From assembly GCF_006715635.1 (NCBI RefSeq), contig NZ_VFNP01000002.1:496001-560000 (forward strand): a stretch of 64,000 nucleotides of DNA, read 5' to 3'. The position numbers and the translations under genes were made by a program. Positions 17,997 to 27,232 of this stretch are shown piece by piece (within the stretch, counting starts at the first letter, position 1; every line of letters starts with the position of its first letter). The notes beneath the pieces were generated by a model, which worked only from the letters and a program-made list of their open reading frames with translations, was not told where the DNA came from and did no database searches. This DNA is from Streptomyces sp. SLBN-118. GTDB taxonomy: Bacteria > Actinomycetota > Actinomycetes > Streptomycetales > Streptomycetaceae.

Positions 17997-18589
17997 CGCG
18001 TCTTCGCCACGGCCGGTCCGGGCCCGGTGCGGGCGGCGGAACGGGTGCCGATCTGGAGCAGCGCAGGCTCCCCGGCGGCGACGCCCGTCTCCACTTCCAC
18101 GGCCCTCACCTCGGGCGCGAAGCAGGCCAGAGCGTCCTCGACGGCCTGTTGAGCCCCCGCCGTCGTTGCGGCACAGCCGCAACCCGCACCGCCCAAGGAC
18201 CGCAGACGCAGCGTCCCGGAGGCGTCGTCGAAACCGGCCACCTCCCAGGCGCGGTCCCCGGCCGCGTCCAGAGCACGGGTGATACGCGTGGCGGTGTCCT
18301 CGGGGTGCAGGTCGTGCAGGAGGAGCAGGCTCGAGACCAGTTCGTCTCCGAGCAGGCCGGTCAGGCGGCTGCCGGGGGCGTCGAGCAGCCGGACGATACG
18401 GGCCAGTCCGGCGCCGTAGAAGTCCATCAGGACCCGTACCAGTTCCTCGGCCCCCGCGCGTACCGATTCGTCACCGGCGGCGGCCAGCCGGTCGAGAACC
18501 TCTTCCACGCGCCGTCCGGCCTGCTCCGCGTTCATGCCTCCGGCGGCCCCGTCTGCGGGCGGGGCCGCGGTGCGAGCTGCCGCGCTCAT
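17993..18589 (-). CDS. NifU-like protein of the hydrogenase operon
   Basis: 198 residues from the ATG at 18589, overlapping the large-subunit stop by 4 bases. The N-terminal two thirds are helical (AEELVRVLMDFYGAGLARIVRLL). The C-terminal part resembles a NifU C-terminal domain, with LRLRSLGGAGCGCAATT, but the usual CxxC is CGC here (CxC). It may carry or donate an Fe-S cluster to the hydrogenase small subunit. The family assignment is moderate; the role is inferred from context. Confidence 0.66.
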   Translation of the reverse strand: MSAAARTAAPPADGAAGGMNAEQAGRRVEEVLDRLAAAGDESVRAGAEELVRVLMDFYGAGLARIVRLLDAPGSRLTGLLGDELVSSLLLLHDLHPEDTATRITRALDAAGDRAWEVAGFDDASGTLRLRSLGGAGCGCAATTAGAQQAVEDALACFAPEVRAVEVETGVAAGEPALLQIGTRSAARTGPGPAVAKTR

Positions 18590-20370
18590 CCGGCAAGACC
18601 GCTCAGGCCGGTGGGCACGTGCATCGACTTCACGGTCTTGCCGCCTCCGACGTACATGTGGACGCCGCAGGGAAGGCAGGGGTCGAAGCTGCGCACGGCG
18701 CGCATGATGTCGATGCCCTTGAAGTTCTCCGGGGAGTTCTCCTCGAAGATGGGCGTGTTCTGCACGGCGTCCTCGTACGGGCCTGGTGTGCCGTAGGTGT
18801 CGCGCGTGCTGGCGTTCCACGGAGTGGGCGGGTACGGGTGGTAGTTGGCGATCTTCCCGTCCCGGATGACCATGTGGTGGGAGAGGACCCCTCGCACGGC
18901 CTCGGTGAATCCGCAGCCGATGGACTCGTCCGGCACCTCGAACTTCTCCCAGGTCTGGCTGCGGCCCGCCCGTACTTCCTCCAGGCCCTTCTCGGCGCAG
19001 TGCAGGGCGATGGCCGCGGCGTAGGCCTGGAAGTAGGTGCGGGCGCGGTTGCGTTCCAGCGCATTGCTCCAGCGCGGGATCTTCCATTCGAAGGTGGTCT
19101 CGGGCTTGGTCATCGTGCGCGGCAGGTTGATGACGACGCTGTTGCCGGTGGCCTTGACATAGCCGACGTCGACGAGTCCGGACAGCGCCGTCGACCACAG
19201 GCGTGCGATGGGTCCGCCACCGGTGTCCAGCGGCAGATGGTCCTTGCCGTCGAACCAGCGCGGGGACATCACCCAGCTGTACTTGTCGTTGAAGTCCCGC
19301 TTCTGCGGGGCCGGGATGGTGTGCTGGTTCCACGGGTGGCGCGGGTCGACGGGATTGCCGAGCGGGTCGTGGGTGACGAACTGCTCCTGGCCCTGCCAGT
19401 CGTCGTAGTACGAGCTGCCCAGCAGGATGCGGATGCCGAGGTTGATCTCGGTGAGGTCGTTGGTGACGAGCTTGCCGTCGACGACGATGCCGGGGGTGAC
19501 GAACATCCGCCGCCCCCAGTCGCTCATGTTGGCGTAGGTGAAGTCGCAGTACTCTGGGTCGTTGAGGGCTCCCCAGCAGCCGAGCAGCACGCGCCGGCGG
19601 CCGACTTCCTCGTACCCGGGCAGCGCCTCGTAGAAGAAGTCGAACAAGTCGTCGTGCAGGGGGACGACACGCTTCATGAACTCGACGTACCGCATGAGGC
19701 GGGTGAGGTAGTCCGTGAACAGCTGTACGGAGGCGACGGTGCCGACGCCGCCCGGGTAGAGCGTGGAGGGGTGCACATGGCGGCCCTCCATCAGACAGAA
19801 CATCTCCCGTGTGTAGCGGCTCACCTGGAGGGCTTCGCGGTAGAACTCGCCTTCGATCGGGTTGAGCGAGCGCATGATGTCGGCGATGGTGCGGTAGCCG
19901 TGCTCCCCCGCGTGCGGCGCCTCGGTGCGCTCGGCGAGTTCGAGGACGCCGGGGTTGGTCTCGCGGACCATTTTTTCGCAGTAGTCGACCCCGACCAGGT
20001 TCTCCTGGAAGATGTTGTGGTCGAACATGTACTCCGCGGACTCACCGAGGTTGATGATCCACTCACCGAGATGCGGGGGCTTGACGCCGTACGCCATGTT
20101 CTGCGTGTACACCGAACACGTCGCGTGGTTGTCGCCGCAGATTCCGCAGATCCGGCTGGTGATGAAGTGCGCGTCCCGCGGGTCCTTGCCGCGCATGAAG
20201 ACGCTGTAGCCGCGGAAGACGGACGAGGTGCTGTAGCACTCCGCGACCCGCTTCTGCTTGAAGTCGATCTTTGTGTGGATACCGAGACTGCCCACGATCC
20301 GGGTGATCGGATCCCAGGACATTTCCATCAGGCCACTGCCGTCGCCGGCCGCCTTGGTCTTCGGTGCCAT
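18586..20370 (-). CDS. hhyL: [NiFe]-hydrogenase large subunit, Hhy type (group 1h, formerly group 5)
   Basis: 594 residues from the ATG at 20370; a TTG eight codons upstream is possible but neither has a strong ribosome-binding site. Both Ni-Fe ligand motifs are present: RICGICGDNH near residue 80 and DPCLPCGVHM near 570. A 23-residue tail (ending GLSGLAG) follows the His and should be cut off by the operon's endopeptidase. The motif form and operon partners match the oxygen-tolerant, atmospheric-H2-oxidising Hhy enzymes of actinobacteria, which support persistence during starvation and sporulation. A 98-base gap separates it from the small-subunit gene. Confidence 0.93.
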   Translation of the reverse strand: MAPKTKAAGDGSGLMEMSWDPITRIVGSLGIHTKIDFKQKRVAECYSTSSVFRGYSVFMRGKDPRDAHFITSRICGICGDNHATCSVYTQNMAYGVKPPHLGEWIINLGESAEYMFDHNIFQENLVGVDYCEKMVRETNPGVLELAERTEAPHAGEHGYRTIADIMRSLNPIEGEFYREALQVSRYTREMFCLMEGRHVHPSTLYPGGVGTVASVQLFTDYLTRLMRYVEFMKRVVPLHDDLFDFFYEALPGYEEVGRRRVLLGCWGALNDPEYCDFTYANMSDWGRRMFVTPGIVVDGKLVTNDLTEINLGIRILLGSSYYDDWQGQEQFVTHDPLGNPVDPRHPWNQHTIPAPQKRDFNDKYSWVMSPRWFDGKDHLPLDTGGGPIARLWSTALSGLVDVGYVKATGNSVVINLPRTMTKPETTFEWKIPRWSNALERNRARTYFQAYAAAIALHCAEKGLEEVRAGRSQTWEKFEVPDESIGCGFTEAVRGVLSHHMVIRDGKIANYHPYPPTPWNASTRDTYGTPGPYEDAVQNTPIFEENSPENFKGIDIMRAVRSFDPCLPCGVHMYVGGGKTVKSMHVPTGLSGLAG

Positions 20371-20468
20371 CGTGAGTGCCGTGCCCTTCTTCAAGCGGGA
20401 GTTGGGTCGTGCGGAGAGGTCTCATTCGGATGCGGCGCGGGGAAATCTGATGCGGATGGGGCAGGGGA

Positions 20469-21557
20469 TCACCACGGCCGCCGGTAACCGGTGGTCAGCT
20501 TCTCCCCCGTGTGGCGCCACTTCGGCTCCTTGTCCACCGTCCTGGCCGTGATGGACCGCAGCCTGCGGATCACGGTGCCGTACACTCCGCTGGCGCCGCT
20601 CGAGACCCTCGCGCCGGGCGGTTCGTCCATGAACGGCATGAACTTGTCCGGGAATCCCGGCATCGTGCAGGCGATGCAGATGCCGCCGACGTTCGGGCAG
20701 CCCCCGATCCCGTTCATCCAGCCCCGCTTGGGCACGTTGCACTTGACGACGGGTCCCCAGCAGCCGATCTTGACGAGGCACTTGGGTGAGTCGTACGTCT
20801 CGGCGAACTGGCCCTGTTCGTAGTAGCCGGCGCGATCGCAGCCCTCGTGCACGGTGGCACCGAAGAGCCAGGTCGGCCGGAGCTTGTCGTCCAGCGGGAT
20901 CATCGGAGCGGCACCCGCCGCCTGGTAGAGCAGGTAGGTCAGGGTCTCGGAGAAGTTGTCGGGCTGGATCGGGCAGCCGGGCACACACACGATCGGAATG
21001 CCGGCCTTGGACTTCCAGTCCCAGCCCAGATAGTCGGGCACTCCCATCGCGCCGGTCGGGTTGCCCTCCATGGCGTGGATGCCGCCGTAGGTGGCACACG
21101 TTCCGATCGCGACGACAGCCAGCGCCTTGGGCGCGAGCCGGTCGATCCACTCGCTGGTGGTGATCGGCTGGCCGGTTTCGGGGTTGTCGCCGAAGCCGCA
21201 CCAGTAGCCTTCCGGCTTGATCGACTCGTTGGGGACCGACCCTTCGATCACCAGGACGAACGGGTCGATCTCGCCGCGCTCGCCTTTGAAGAACCATTCG
21301 ATGAACGTGTCCGCTCCCCCGACCGGACCGCACTCGAAGTCGATCAGGGGCCAGTGGACAGCGATCTTGGGCAGGCCCGGCAGCGCGCCCGTGACGATCT
21401 CCTCGATACTCGGCTGCATGGCCGCCGTCAGGGCCACCGAGTCGCCGTCGCAGCTCAGCCCGGCATTGATCCAGAGGATATGGATGGGGCCGGCTTCGTC
21501 GGCGGGTCCTGCGGCGGCGTCCGCGTCCTGGGCCGCGGTCGGCGTGGCTGCATTCAT
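20469..21557 (-). CDS. hhyS: [NiFe]-hydrogenase small subunit, Hhy type
   Basis: 362 residues from the ATG at 21557, with GAGGGGG upstream and a 1-base overlap with the hypX stop. No Tat signal peptide is present, which fits the cytoplasm-facing Hhy enzymes. The proximal cluster motif reads GLSCDGDSVAL, where the Asp two residues after Cys is the position reported as an unusual Asp ligand in Hhy-type enzymes. Further cluster-binding Cys lie in GTCATYGG, VPGCPIQP, EGCDRAGYY, KCLVKIGCWGPVVKCN, GGCPNVGGICIACTMPGFPD. It passes electrons from the Ni-Fe site to an unknown acceptor; no cytochrome b or Rieske gene is in the window. Confidence 0.93.
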   Translation of the reverse strand: MNAATPTAAQDADAAAGPADEAGPIHILWINAGLSCDGDSVALTAAMQPSIEEIVTGALPGLPKIAVHWPLIDFECGPVGGADTFIEWFFKGERGEIDPFVLVIEGSVPNESIKPEGYWCGFGDNPETGQPITTSEWIDRLAPKALAVVAIGTCATYGGIHAMEGNPTGAMGVPDYLGWDWKSKAGIPIVCVPGCPIQPDNFSETLTYLLYQAAGAAPMIPLDDKLRPTWLFGATVHEGCDRAGYYEQGQFAETYDSPKCLVKIGCWGPVVKCNVPKRGWMNGIGGCPNVGGICIACTMPGFPDKFMPFMDEPPGARVSSGASGVYGTVIRRLRSITARTVDKEPKWRHTGEKLTTGYRRPW

Positions 21558-23389
21558 CAGGGTGCCCCCTCGGGGAGGTATGGCGTGACAGTCGGCATGT
21601 GGTACCCGCCTTCTTCGTAACAGGCATCCGGTGCCGGGGCCTTGTTTTCGGGGGCCGGTCCAGTGACACGGGGCTCGGAGAGCCGGTCCGTCACACGCGC
21701 TCCCGGCACCGCGACGCTCAGATGCGGCGGCGTTCGCAGCGGCTTCTCCTTGCGTACGAATGCGTGTCGCAGCGCGTGGTAGGGGGCGGACGGGTCGGAG
21801 AAGGTCCGGCGCATGAGGGCCAGTTCCTCCTCCCGGAAGGCTGCGAGCGGCCTCAGACTCTCCTGGTGGTCCCGTTCGGCTTTCTTCGCGGCGATCCGTT
21901 GCTGCAGGGAGGGCAGGGAAGCGAGGTGTCCGGCGAGCCGGGCTGCCTCTGCCGTGAACGCCTGTGGGGTGCACTCGACCAGGCGGTCGACGAGGCCCAG
22001 CCGCTGCGCTGCCGTCCCGCTGACGGGCAGTGCCTGGCGCATGAGGCGCTCGGCGACTGCCGGACCGACCCGGCGCGGCAGGGTGTACGTCCAGAACTCG
22101 GAGCCGTACAGCCCCATCAGCCGGTAGTGCGGGTTCAGCACGGTGCCCGATCTGCACCACACCTCGTCCGCGGCCAGGGCGAGCATCACCCCGCCCGCAG
22201 CGGCGTACCCGCCGACGGCGGCGACCACCAGCCGGTCGGTGGTCCTCAGCACGGCCTCGACCAGATCGTCGATCGCGTTGATGTTCGCCCAGGATTCCGC
22301 ACCGGGATCGTCGGCGGCCTCGATCACATTGAGGTGGATGCCGTTGGAGAAGACCTGGCCGCCGCCGAGGACCAGCACCGACGTGGGGCGCGAGCAGGCC
22401 TCGTGATAGGCCGCCAGCAGGCGCCGGCACTGCGTCGTACTCATGGCGCCGCCGGGGAAGGAGAAGGAAAGGAAGCCGACGGTGCTCTCCTCGCGGTAGC
22501 TGATGTCGCTCCAGGCACGCCACTGACCGTCCGGACGCGACGGCGCAGGGCTCTCCGGCAAGGAGGGCAGCCGGCCGCCGAGCGCGGTGACGGCAGGGAG
22601 TTTGAAGGTGGGGGGCTGCCCCGGCCCGCGCCGGGCCCGCAATTCGGGAATCCACACGGCGCCGTCCGTCGTCGCCCGGCAGACGGCTCCGGCCCGGGTC
22701 GCCAGAAGGTCGCCGGGGTGCCCTCGCAGCTCGTATTCGCGGTGGCCACCGTGCATGTACCACTCGCTGCCCAGCAGTTCGTCCAGTACGCCGGGCTGCG
22801 AGTCCGCGGCCCGCAGCTTGCGGACGATCGTCTCGGTGGACTCCGAAGCCCAGTCGATCTGCCGGACGCTCTGATCGAGATACGGCCGGGTTCTTCCCCC
22901 ACCGCCTTCGGTCTGCGGCTGCGGTGAATACGTCCCGGTCGCGAAACGCTCCACCGCCAGCATCACCGCGGCAGCCGCCGCGTCGGACACCTCGCCGCGG
23001 TACAGCTCGCTCTTGGCCACCCGGGGCACCGGGCAGGCGACCGAGGCCCAGACGTCGCCCGCGTCCATCTCCGCGTCGGCCTGCAGGACCGTCACGCCCC
23101 ACTCGCCGACGTCCTCGTGAATCGCCCAGTCGAGGGACGAGGGCCCGCGGTCTCCGACGGGCCCGGGATGGACGACGAGACATGTGTATGCGGACCACAC
23201 CTCGCGCGGGATCGGCGTCTTCAGCATCGGCGCGACGACGAGCTGCGGTTCATGGCGGCGTACGGCGTCCGCCAAGGACTCACCGTGCACCGCGAGTTCC
23301 ACCGCCACGCTGTGACCGTGATCCCTGAGCTCGGCATGGAGGCGCTGCGTGAGGCTGTTGAACGCGGTGGCGACAAGCAGAATGCGCAA
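21557..23389 (-). CDS. hypX: HypX-type hydrogenase maturation protein (CO ligand synthesis)
   Basis: About 610 residues from a TTG at 23389, chosen because GGGAGG is 7 bases upstream and the formyltransferase fold starts immediately (LRILLVATAFNSLTQRL). Residues 1-270 form a formyl-transferase-like domain (VVHPGPVGDRGPSSLDWAI, the HPG substrate loop). Residues 330-540 form an enoyl-CoA-hydratase-like domain (SNGIHLNVIE, AAGGVMLALAADEVW). HypX makes the active-site CO ligand from formyl-tetrahydrofolate by way of formyl-CoA in aerobic hydrogenase producers. It is the first gene of the operon and its stop overlaps the small-subunit start. Other hyp genes are not here. Confidence 0.9.
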   Translation of the reverse strand: MRILLVATAFNSLTQRLHAELRDHGHSVAVELAVHGESLADAVRRHEPQLVVAPMLKTPIPREVWSAYTCLVVHPGPVGDRGPSSLDWAIHEDVGEWGVTVLQADAEMDAGDVWASVACPVPRVAKSELYRGEVSDAAAAAVMLAVERFATGTYSPQPQTEGGGGRTRPYLDQSVRQIDWASESTETIVRKLRAADSQPGVLDELLGSEWYMHGGHREYELRGHPGDLLATRAGAVCRATTDGAVWIPELRARRGPGQPPTFKLPAVTALGGRLPSLPESPAPSRPDGQWRAWSDISYREESTVGFLSFSFPGGAMSTTQCRRLLAAYHEACSRPTSVLVLGGGQVFSNGIHLNVIEAADDPGAESWANINAIDDLVEAVLRTTDRLVVAAVGGYAAAGGVMLALAADEVWCRSGTVLNPHYRLMGLYGSEFWTYTLPRRVGPAVAERLMRQALPVSGTAAQRLGLVDRLVECTPQAFTAEAARLAGHLASLPSLQQRIAAKKAERDHQESLRPLAAFREEELALMRRTFSDPSAPYHALRHAFVRKEKPLRTPPHLSVAVPGARVTDRLSEPRVTGPAPENKAPAPDACYEEGGYHMPTVTPYLPEGAP

Positions 23390-23697
23390 GGCGGGCCTCC
23401 CTACGGTCAACGAGTCCGGCGGGGGTCTCCCCGGCCGCCTGTGATCGTCGAGTACGCGGGAGAGGCCATGGCGACGCCGAGCCACGAGGTCACCCGAAAG
23501 CGGACATGGCGACGGCCACCCGGCGGTTCGGTCCGGCGGTACGCAGCGGCCCCCGCTCCCGCGCCCGACGCTGTCGGGCAGACACGTCGCACGACTGCGA
23601 GTCTGGATGTGACTTGACTTGTTCGAGGGAGTTTTGGGGCGGAGGGGACCCATAGGCTGGGCCCGAATGATCACTGTCGAGCCCAGAGGAGTCCCCT
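23390..23697. other. Divergent intergenic region between hypX and the M1 peptidase gene
   Basis: 308 bases that must hold the hydrogenase operon promoter (leftward) and the peptidase promoter (rightward). A perfect 7-bp hairpin (GCCCGAC, 3-base loop, GTCGGGC) lies at 23573-23589. A TTGACT hexamer near 23615 is a possible -35 for the peptidase gene, but no convincing -10 is spaced correctly. No gene is visible. Confidence 0.5.
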
Positions 23698-25128
23698 GTG
23701 ACGCACCCCCCGCACCAGCCCGCCGGGCGCCCAACTGACCATCGGCGAGGCGCCATTGTCGCGGCCGGCCTCCCCGCCGCCGTCGTGGCGCTGCTTGCCG
23801 CCACCGCCGGGCCCGCGGCCGCCGCCACGGCGGGATCGTCCGGTGCGGGAGACCCGTATTTTCCCCTCGCGGGCAACGGTGGCTACAACGTCCACCACTA
23901 CGACCTGACACTCGGATACGACCCGAAGACCCGTCACCTCGAAGGACGCGCTGTCATCACGGCCCGGGCCACCGAACGGCTGACCCGCTTCGACCTCGAC
24001 CTGAAGGGGCTGAAGGTCACGAGCGTCACGGTCAATCACGCCAAGGCGGCCTTCCGCCGCGACGGCCAGGAACTCGTGGTCTCCCCCAGCAGGCCCCTTC
24101 GCAAGAACCAGGAGTTCCGCACCACGGTGACCTACGCGGGCACTCCCCGGCCGGTCACCGATCCGGACGGGTCCCTGGACGGGTGGATCCCCACCGATGA
24201 CGGGGCGTTCGTGGCCGGTGAGCCCCAAGGCGCCATGACATGGTTCCCCGCCAACAACCACCCCAAGGACAAGGCGTCCTACGACTTCGCGATCACCGTA
24301 CCCGCGGGGCGCACCGCCGTGTCCAACGGTGTATTCCGCGGGCAGAAGACCGCCAACGGGCGCACCACCTTCCGCTGGCGGCAGTCCGAGCCGATGGCGG
24401 CCTACCTCGCCACGGCGACCGTGGGCACATTCAAGGTCGAGCAGTACACCGCGCCCGGCGGTCTCAAGGTCTTCAACGCCGTCGACCCCCGTGAGGCGGC
24501 CGCCTCGGCGCCCGTGCTCAAGAAGCTGCCGTCGGTCCTGGCCTGGGAGAGCAAGCTCTTCGGCCCGTACCCCTTCAAGGGCGCCGGAGCCATCGTGGAC
24601 CGTGCGCCGCAGGCCGGATACGCGCTGGAGACCCAGGCACGGCCGTTGTACGACCGGGCACCGGACCTGAGCACCCTTGTCCACGAAAGCGCGCACCAGT
24701 GGTTCGGAGACTCCGTCTCCATCACCACCTGGAAGGACATCTGGCTCAACGAGGGCTTCGCGACCTACGCCGAGTGGCTCTACGACGAACAGCACGGCGG
24801 CCAGAGCGCGCAGAAGGCCTTCGACGCGCTGTACGCCAGCCCGGCGAGCAGCGACCTGTGGGCATTCCCGCCCGCCGACCCGGGCAGCGGGGCGCACATC
24901 TTCGATACGCCCGTCTACGCACGGGGGGCCATGGCCCTGCACAAGCTGCGCACCGCCGTCGGCGACAGAACGTTTCTTCGAATCCTGCGCACATGGGCAG
25001 CCGACCGCCGCGACGGTCACGGAACCACAGCGCAGTTCATCCGCCTGTCGGAGCGGCAGTCCGGAAAGGACCTGGACCAGCTGTTCCGCACGTGGATCGG
25101 CACGAAGGGCAAGCCGTCCAAGCCCTAA
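23698..25128 (+). CDS. Secreted M1-family (gluzincin) metallopeptidase
   Basis: 476 residues from a GTG at 23698 with GAGGAG upstream. An N-terminal export signal (about residues 17-43, GAIVAAGLPAAVVALLAATAG) precedes an aminopeptidase-N-like beta domain. The zinc site is complete: HESAHQWFGD near 328 and NEGFATYAEW with the third ligand Glu. The GAMEN substrate loop of classical M1 enzymes reads AGYALETQ. It lacks the large C-terminal helical domain of PepN, as do the short secreted actinobacterial members. It is monocistronic and ends before a strong hairpin at 25156. Confidence 0.9.
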   Translation: MTHPPHQPAGRPTDHRRGAIVAAGLPAAVVALLAATAGPAAAATAGSSGAGDPYFPLAGNGGYNVHHYDLTLGYDPKTRHLEGRAVITARATERLTRFDLDLKGLKVTSVTVNHAKAAFRRDGQELVVSPSRPLRKNQEFRTTVTYAGTPRPVTDPDGSLDGWIPTDDGAFVAGEPQGAMTWFPANNHPKDKASYDFAITVPAGRTAVSNGVFRGQKTANGRTTFRWRQSEPMAAYLATATVGTFKVEQYTAPGGLKVFNAVDPREAAASAPVLKKLPSVLAWESKLFGPYPFKGAGAIVDRAPQAGYALETQARPLYDRAPDLSTLVHESAHQWFGDSVSITTWKDIWLNEGFATYAEWLYDEQHGGQSAQKAFDALYASPASSDLWAFPPADPGSGAHIFDTPVYARGAMALHKLRTAVGDRTFLRILRTWAADRRDGHGTTAQFIRLSERQSGKDLDQLFRTWIGTKGKPSKP

Positions 25129-25155
25129 GGCTGTGTGACGGGCCGCGGACCCACG

Positions 25156-25180
25156 GGGAGGGGACAGTACGTCCCCTCCC
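25156..25180 (+). terminator. Stem-loop terminator after the M1 peptidase
   Basis: A perfect 10-bp inverted repeat, GGGAGGGGAC and GTCCCCTCCC, with the 5-base loop AGTAC, lies 27 bases after the peptidase stop codon. No T-tract follows. Confidence 0.78.
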
Positions 25181-25344
25181 TCCAGGCTTGAACGGGAGGT
25201 ACCCACCGGCCCGTATGTAGCCTTGAGACATGCCAGAAGGCCCCCGACGTGCCCCGACGGGCAACGCCCTCTCCCGGCCGCGGATCCCCCCGCCCTCGAA
25301 CCCCGGCCAGCACCGCAGATCCGCCTGACACGAGGAGGTCGGTG

Positions 25345-25794
25345 ATGAAGAACAGAGCACGTGCGACCCTGCACCTCCAGCGCATCCTGCTCGCACCGCG
25401 GGCTGCCGTGTTCCGGGCCCTGACCGAACCGCAGGAGCTGGCGAAGTGGTTCGGCCCGGACGGATTCTCGATCCCCCACGTGGAAAGCGACCTGCGGACC
25501 GGCGGCGACTACCGCATCGCCATGCAGCCCCCTGAAGGAGACCTCTTCCACCTGGCGGGTCAGTTCCTCAAGGTCGACCCGCCAGTCCACCTGTCCTACA
25601 CCTTCCGGTGGGAGCCCCCCGCCCCCGACGACCGGGAGACAGTGGTGTCCCTCTCCCTCCACGATCTCGGATGGACGGCCACGGAGCTGGTGTTCACGCA
25701 GGGCGACTTCGCCACGGAGGAGCGCTACGCCCTTCACGAGGCAGGCTGGACTCAGAGTCTCGACAAGCTGGAGCGACTGATGTCGGCAGCCTGA
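25345..25794 (+). CDS. SRPBCC / AHSA1-family protein
   Basis: 149 residues from the ATG at 25345, with GAGGAGG 9 bases upstream. It shows the AHSA1 pattern: RILLAPRAAVFRALTEPQELAKWFGPDGF, then LRTGGDYRIAM, and a C-terminal helix ALHEAGWTQSLDKLERL. These helix-grip proteins bind hydrophobic ligands or act like activators of Hsp90 ATPase homologues; in actinomycetes they are often next to ArsR regulators, but none is here. The actual ligand is unknown. Confidence 0.82.
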   Translation: MKNRARATLHLQRILLAPRAAVFRALTEPQELAKWFGPDGFSIPHVESDLRTGGDYRIAMQPPEGDLFHLAGQFLKVDPPVHLSYTFRWEPPAPDDRETVVSLSLHDLGWTATELVFTQGDFATEERYALHEAGWTQSLDKLERLMSAA

Positions 25795-25827
25795 TGGGCA
25801 CGCGTTCAGGTCCGAAACGCGAACGCC

Positions 25828-26523
25828 CTACCCAGCCGCCTCCAGAAGGACCCGCGCCAGCTCGCGCGGCTGGGAGAACATGGGCCAGTGGCCGGTGTCC
25901 ATCGTGACCAGACGCCAGTGCTCGCTGCTCAGCAGCTCGGCTACGTCGGGGCTCGGCTCGGGTCCGTCGAGCAGGCACTTGATGTACGTCACCGGAAGCT
26001 CGCCGAGCGGCCGTGCCAGCACGGCCGGCTCGGCCAGCGAGGAACCCGGGTGCGGTGTCGAACCGTCCACGATCCGTGCGATCTGCTCATCGGTGAGCCC
26101 CTGGCCTTCATAGTCGGCCTGGGTCATCGGTGCCCAGAAGCCGCCGTTCGCGGCGATTGAAGCCTCCAGCTTCGCGGGGCCCTCCCACCAGCCGGACACA
26201 AACGACTCGCCGTCCGCCGGGACATTGGAGTCGACGAAGACGACGCCGGCCAGCCGGTCGCCGATCCGCTCGGCGGCCTGACCGACCGGGATGCCCGAGT
26301 AGCTGTGTCCGACCAGGACGACATCGCGCAGATCGAGGCGTTCGACCTCGTCGACGATGTCCTGGACGTGGGCCTGCTGCCCTGCCGGAACGCCCTGCTT
26401 GTCGGCGAGGCCGGAGAGCGTCAACGGGTGGGTGCCGTGGCCGGCGGCGCGCAGGTGCGGCACCACGTCGTCCCACGCCCACGCTCCGAGCCACGCGCCC
26501 GCAGCGAGTACGAAAATTGTCAT
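25828..26523 (-). CDS. Alpha/beta hydrolase (EstC-like)
   Basis: 231 residues. The nucleophile elbow is GHSYSG near residue 73, the oxyanion segment is FVLAAGAWLGAWAW at the N-terminus, and the catalytic His is in MDTGHWPMFSQP near 215. This is the compact esterase/hydroxynitrile-lyase-like branch. It converges on the AHSA1 gene with 33 bases between them. The substrate is unknown. Confidence 0.85.
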   Translation of the reverse strand: MTIFVLAAGAWLGAWAWDDVVPHLRAAGHGTHPLTLSGLADKQGVPAGQQAHVQDIVDEVERLDLRDVVLVGHSYSGIPVGQAAERIGDRLAGVVFVDSNVPADGESFVSGWWEGPAKLEASIAANGGFWAPMTQADYEGQGLTDEQIARIVDGSTPHPGSSLAEPAVLARPLGELPVTYIKCLLDGPEPSPDVAELLSSEHWRLVTMDTGHWPMFSQPRELARVLLEAAG

Positions 26524-26565
26524 GCCGGCAACTAGCGGAGGGGTCTGACATCCCGGTCCCGGGCG

Positions 26566-26880
26566 CTACGCCCGAGGTGGCCGCGGCTTCAGCGCCGGTG
26601 GCCGGGCGCCGGCGCTGTCCACCGCGGACTGCAAAGAACGCAGCGCGAGCAGCAGAACGCCGATGTCGTCCAGGAGGACCGGGTCGGGCAGCAGGTCGAC
26701 GGGGCACGCCAGGTAGATCAGGGCACCCCAGAAGACCACCTTGTTCTCCACCGGAATTCCGGCGTGCCGCAGCAGCCGCCGAGCCCTGACGAGTCTGACC
26801 AGGAGCACCCCGGCCATAACCAGAGTGGCGGCGATCAGGACCGCGAGGACCGCCACCACCATCCACATCTCAGTGCGCAT
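26566..26880 (-). CDS. DUF1232 (YkvA-like) small membrane protein
   Basis: 104 residues from the ATG at 26880, preceded by GGAGA. Residues 5-28 are a membrane helix (VVAVLAVLIAATLVMAGVLLV). Then comes the DUF1232 core: WGALIYLACPVDLLPD followed by LDDIGVLLLALRSL. The PxDLLPDxxxxxDD pattern is diagnostic for the family, whose role is unknown. The N-terminal helix is an addition seen in actinobacterial members. Confidence 0.82.
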   Translation of the reverse strand: MRTEMWMVVAVLAVLIAATLVMAGVLLVRLVRARRLLRHAGIPVENKVVFWGALIYLACPVDLLPDPVLLDDIGVLLLALRSLQSAVDSAGARPPALKPRPPRA

Positions 26881-26929
26881 GACTTCTCCCGTCTCCTGGG
26901 AGGAGGCATGGCCCACTCCATGTCCGGTG

Positions 26930-27205
26930 TCAGCCGGCGAGAATCTTGCTCTTCTGCGCGGCGAACTCTTCTTCGGTCAGTACCCCTTGAGCCTTCAGGT
27001 CACCCAATTGCTTGAGCTGGTCCATCTTGGCGGTCATGTCGTCGCCCGGGGGAGGCGGCGGTGCGGCCGGAGGGGGCGCGGCCTGCTGCTCGGCGTCCTG
27101 CTCCGCCCATCGGCCGGCCTGGCGCCGCGACACGCGGTTGGACACCGCCGTGGCCGTTCCGGCGACGACGGCGGTGCGGGCGACTCCACGAAGAAGTCCG
27201 GGCAT
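26930..27205 (-). CDS. SHOCT-domain small protein
   Basis: About 91 residues from an ATG at 27205; a GTG two codons earlier (27211) is equally possible since GGGAG lies 4 or 10 bases upstream respectively. A short N-terminal region (RTAVVAGTATAVSNRV) and a proline-rich linker precede the C-terminal SHOCT motif (LKAQGVLTEEEFAAQKSKIL). SHOCT is a short oligomerisation helix pair of unknown role. It follows the DUF6325-like gene at 27 bases, so the two probably share a transcript. Confidence 0.82.
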   Translation of the reverse strand: MPGLLRGVARTAVVAGTATAVSNRVSRRQAGRWAEQDAEQQAAPPPAAPPPPPGDDMTAKMDQLKQLGDLKAQGVLTEEEFAAQKSKILAG

Positions 27206-27232
27206 ATTCACTCATCTCCCACGGTGTGCGGC

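Noticed and set aside
18619..20487. A 622-codon plus-strand frame opposite the hydrogenase large subunit
   Set aside because: It is an antisense frame of hhyL, which has both Ni-Fe motifs on the other strand.
21557..23911. A longer start for hypX
   Set aside because: The extra 174 codons are Arg/Pro-rich and run into the divergent peptidase gene; the TTG at 23389 has a good ribosome-binding site and the domain starts there.
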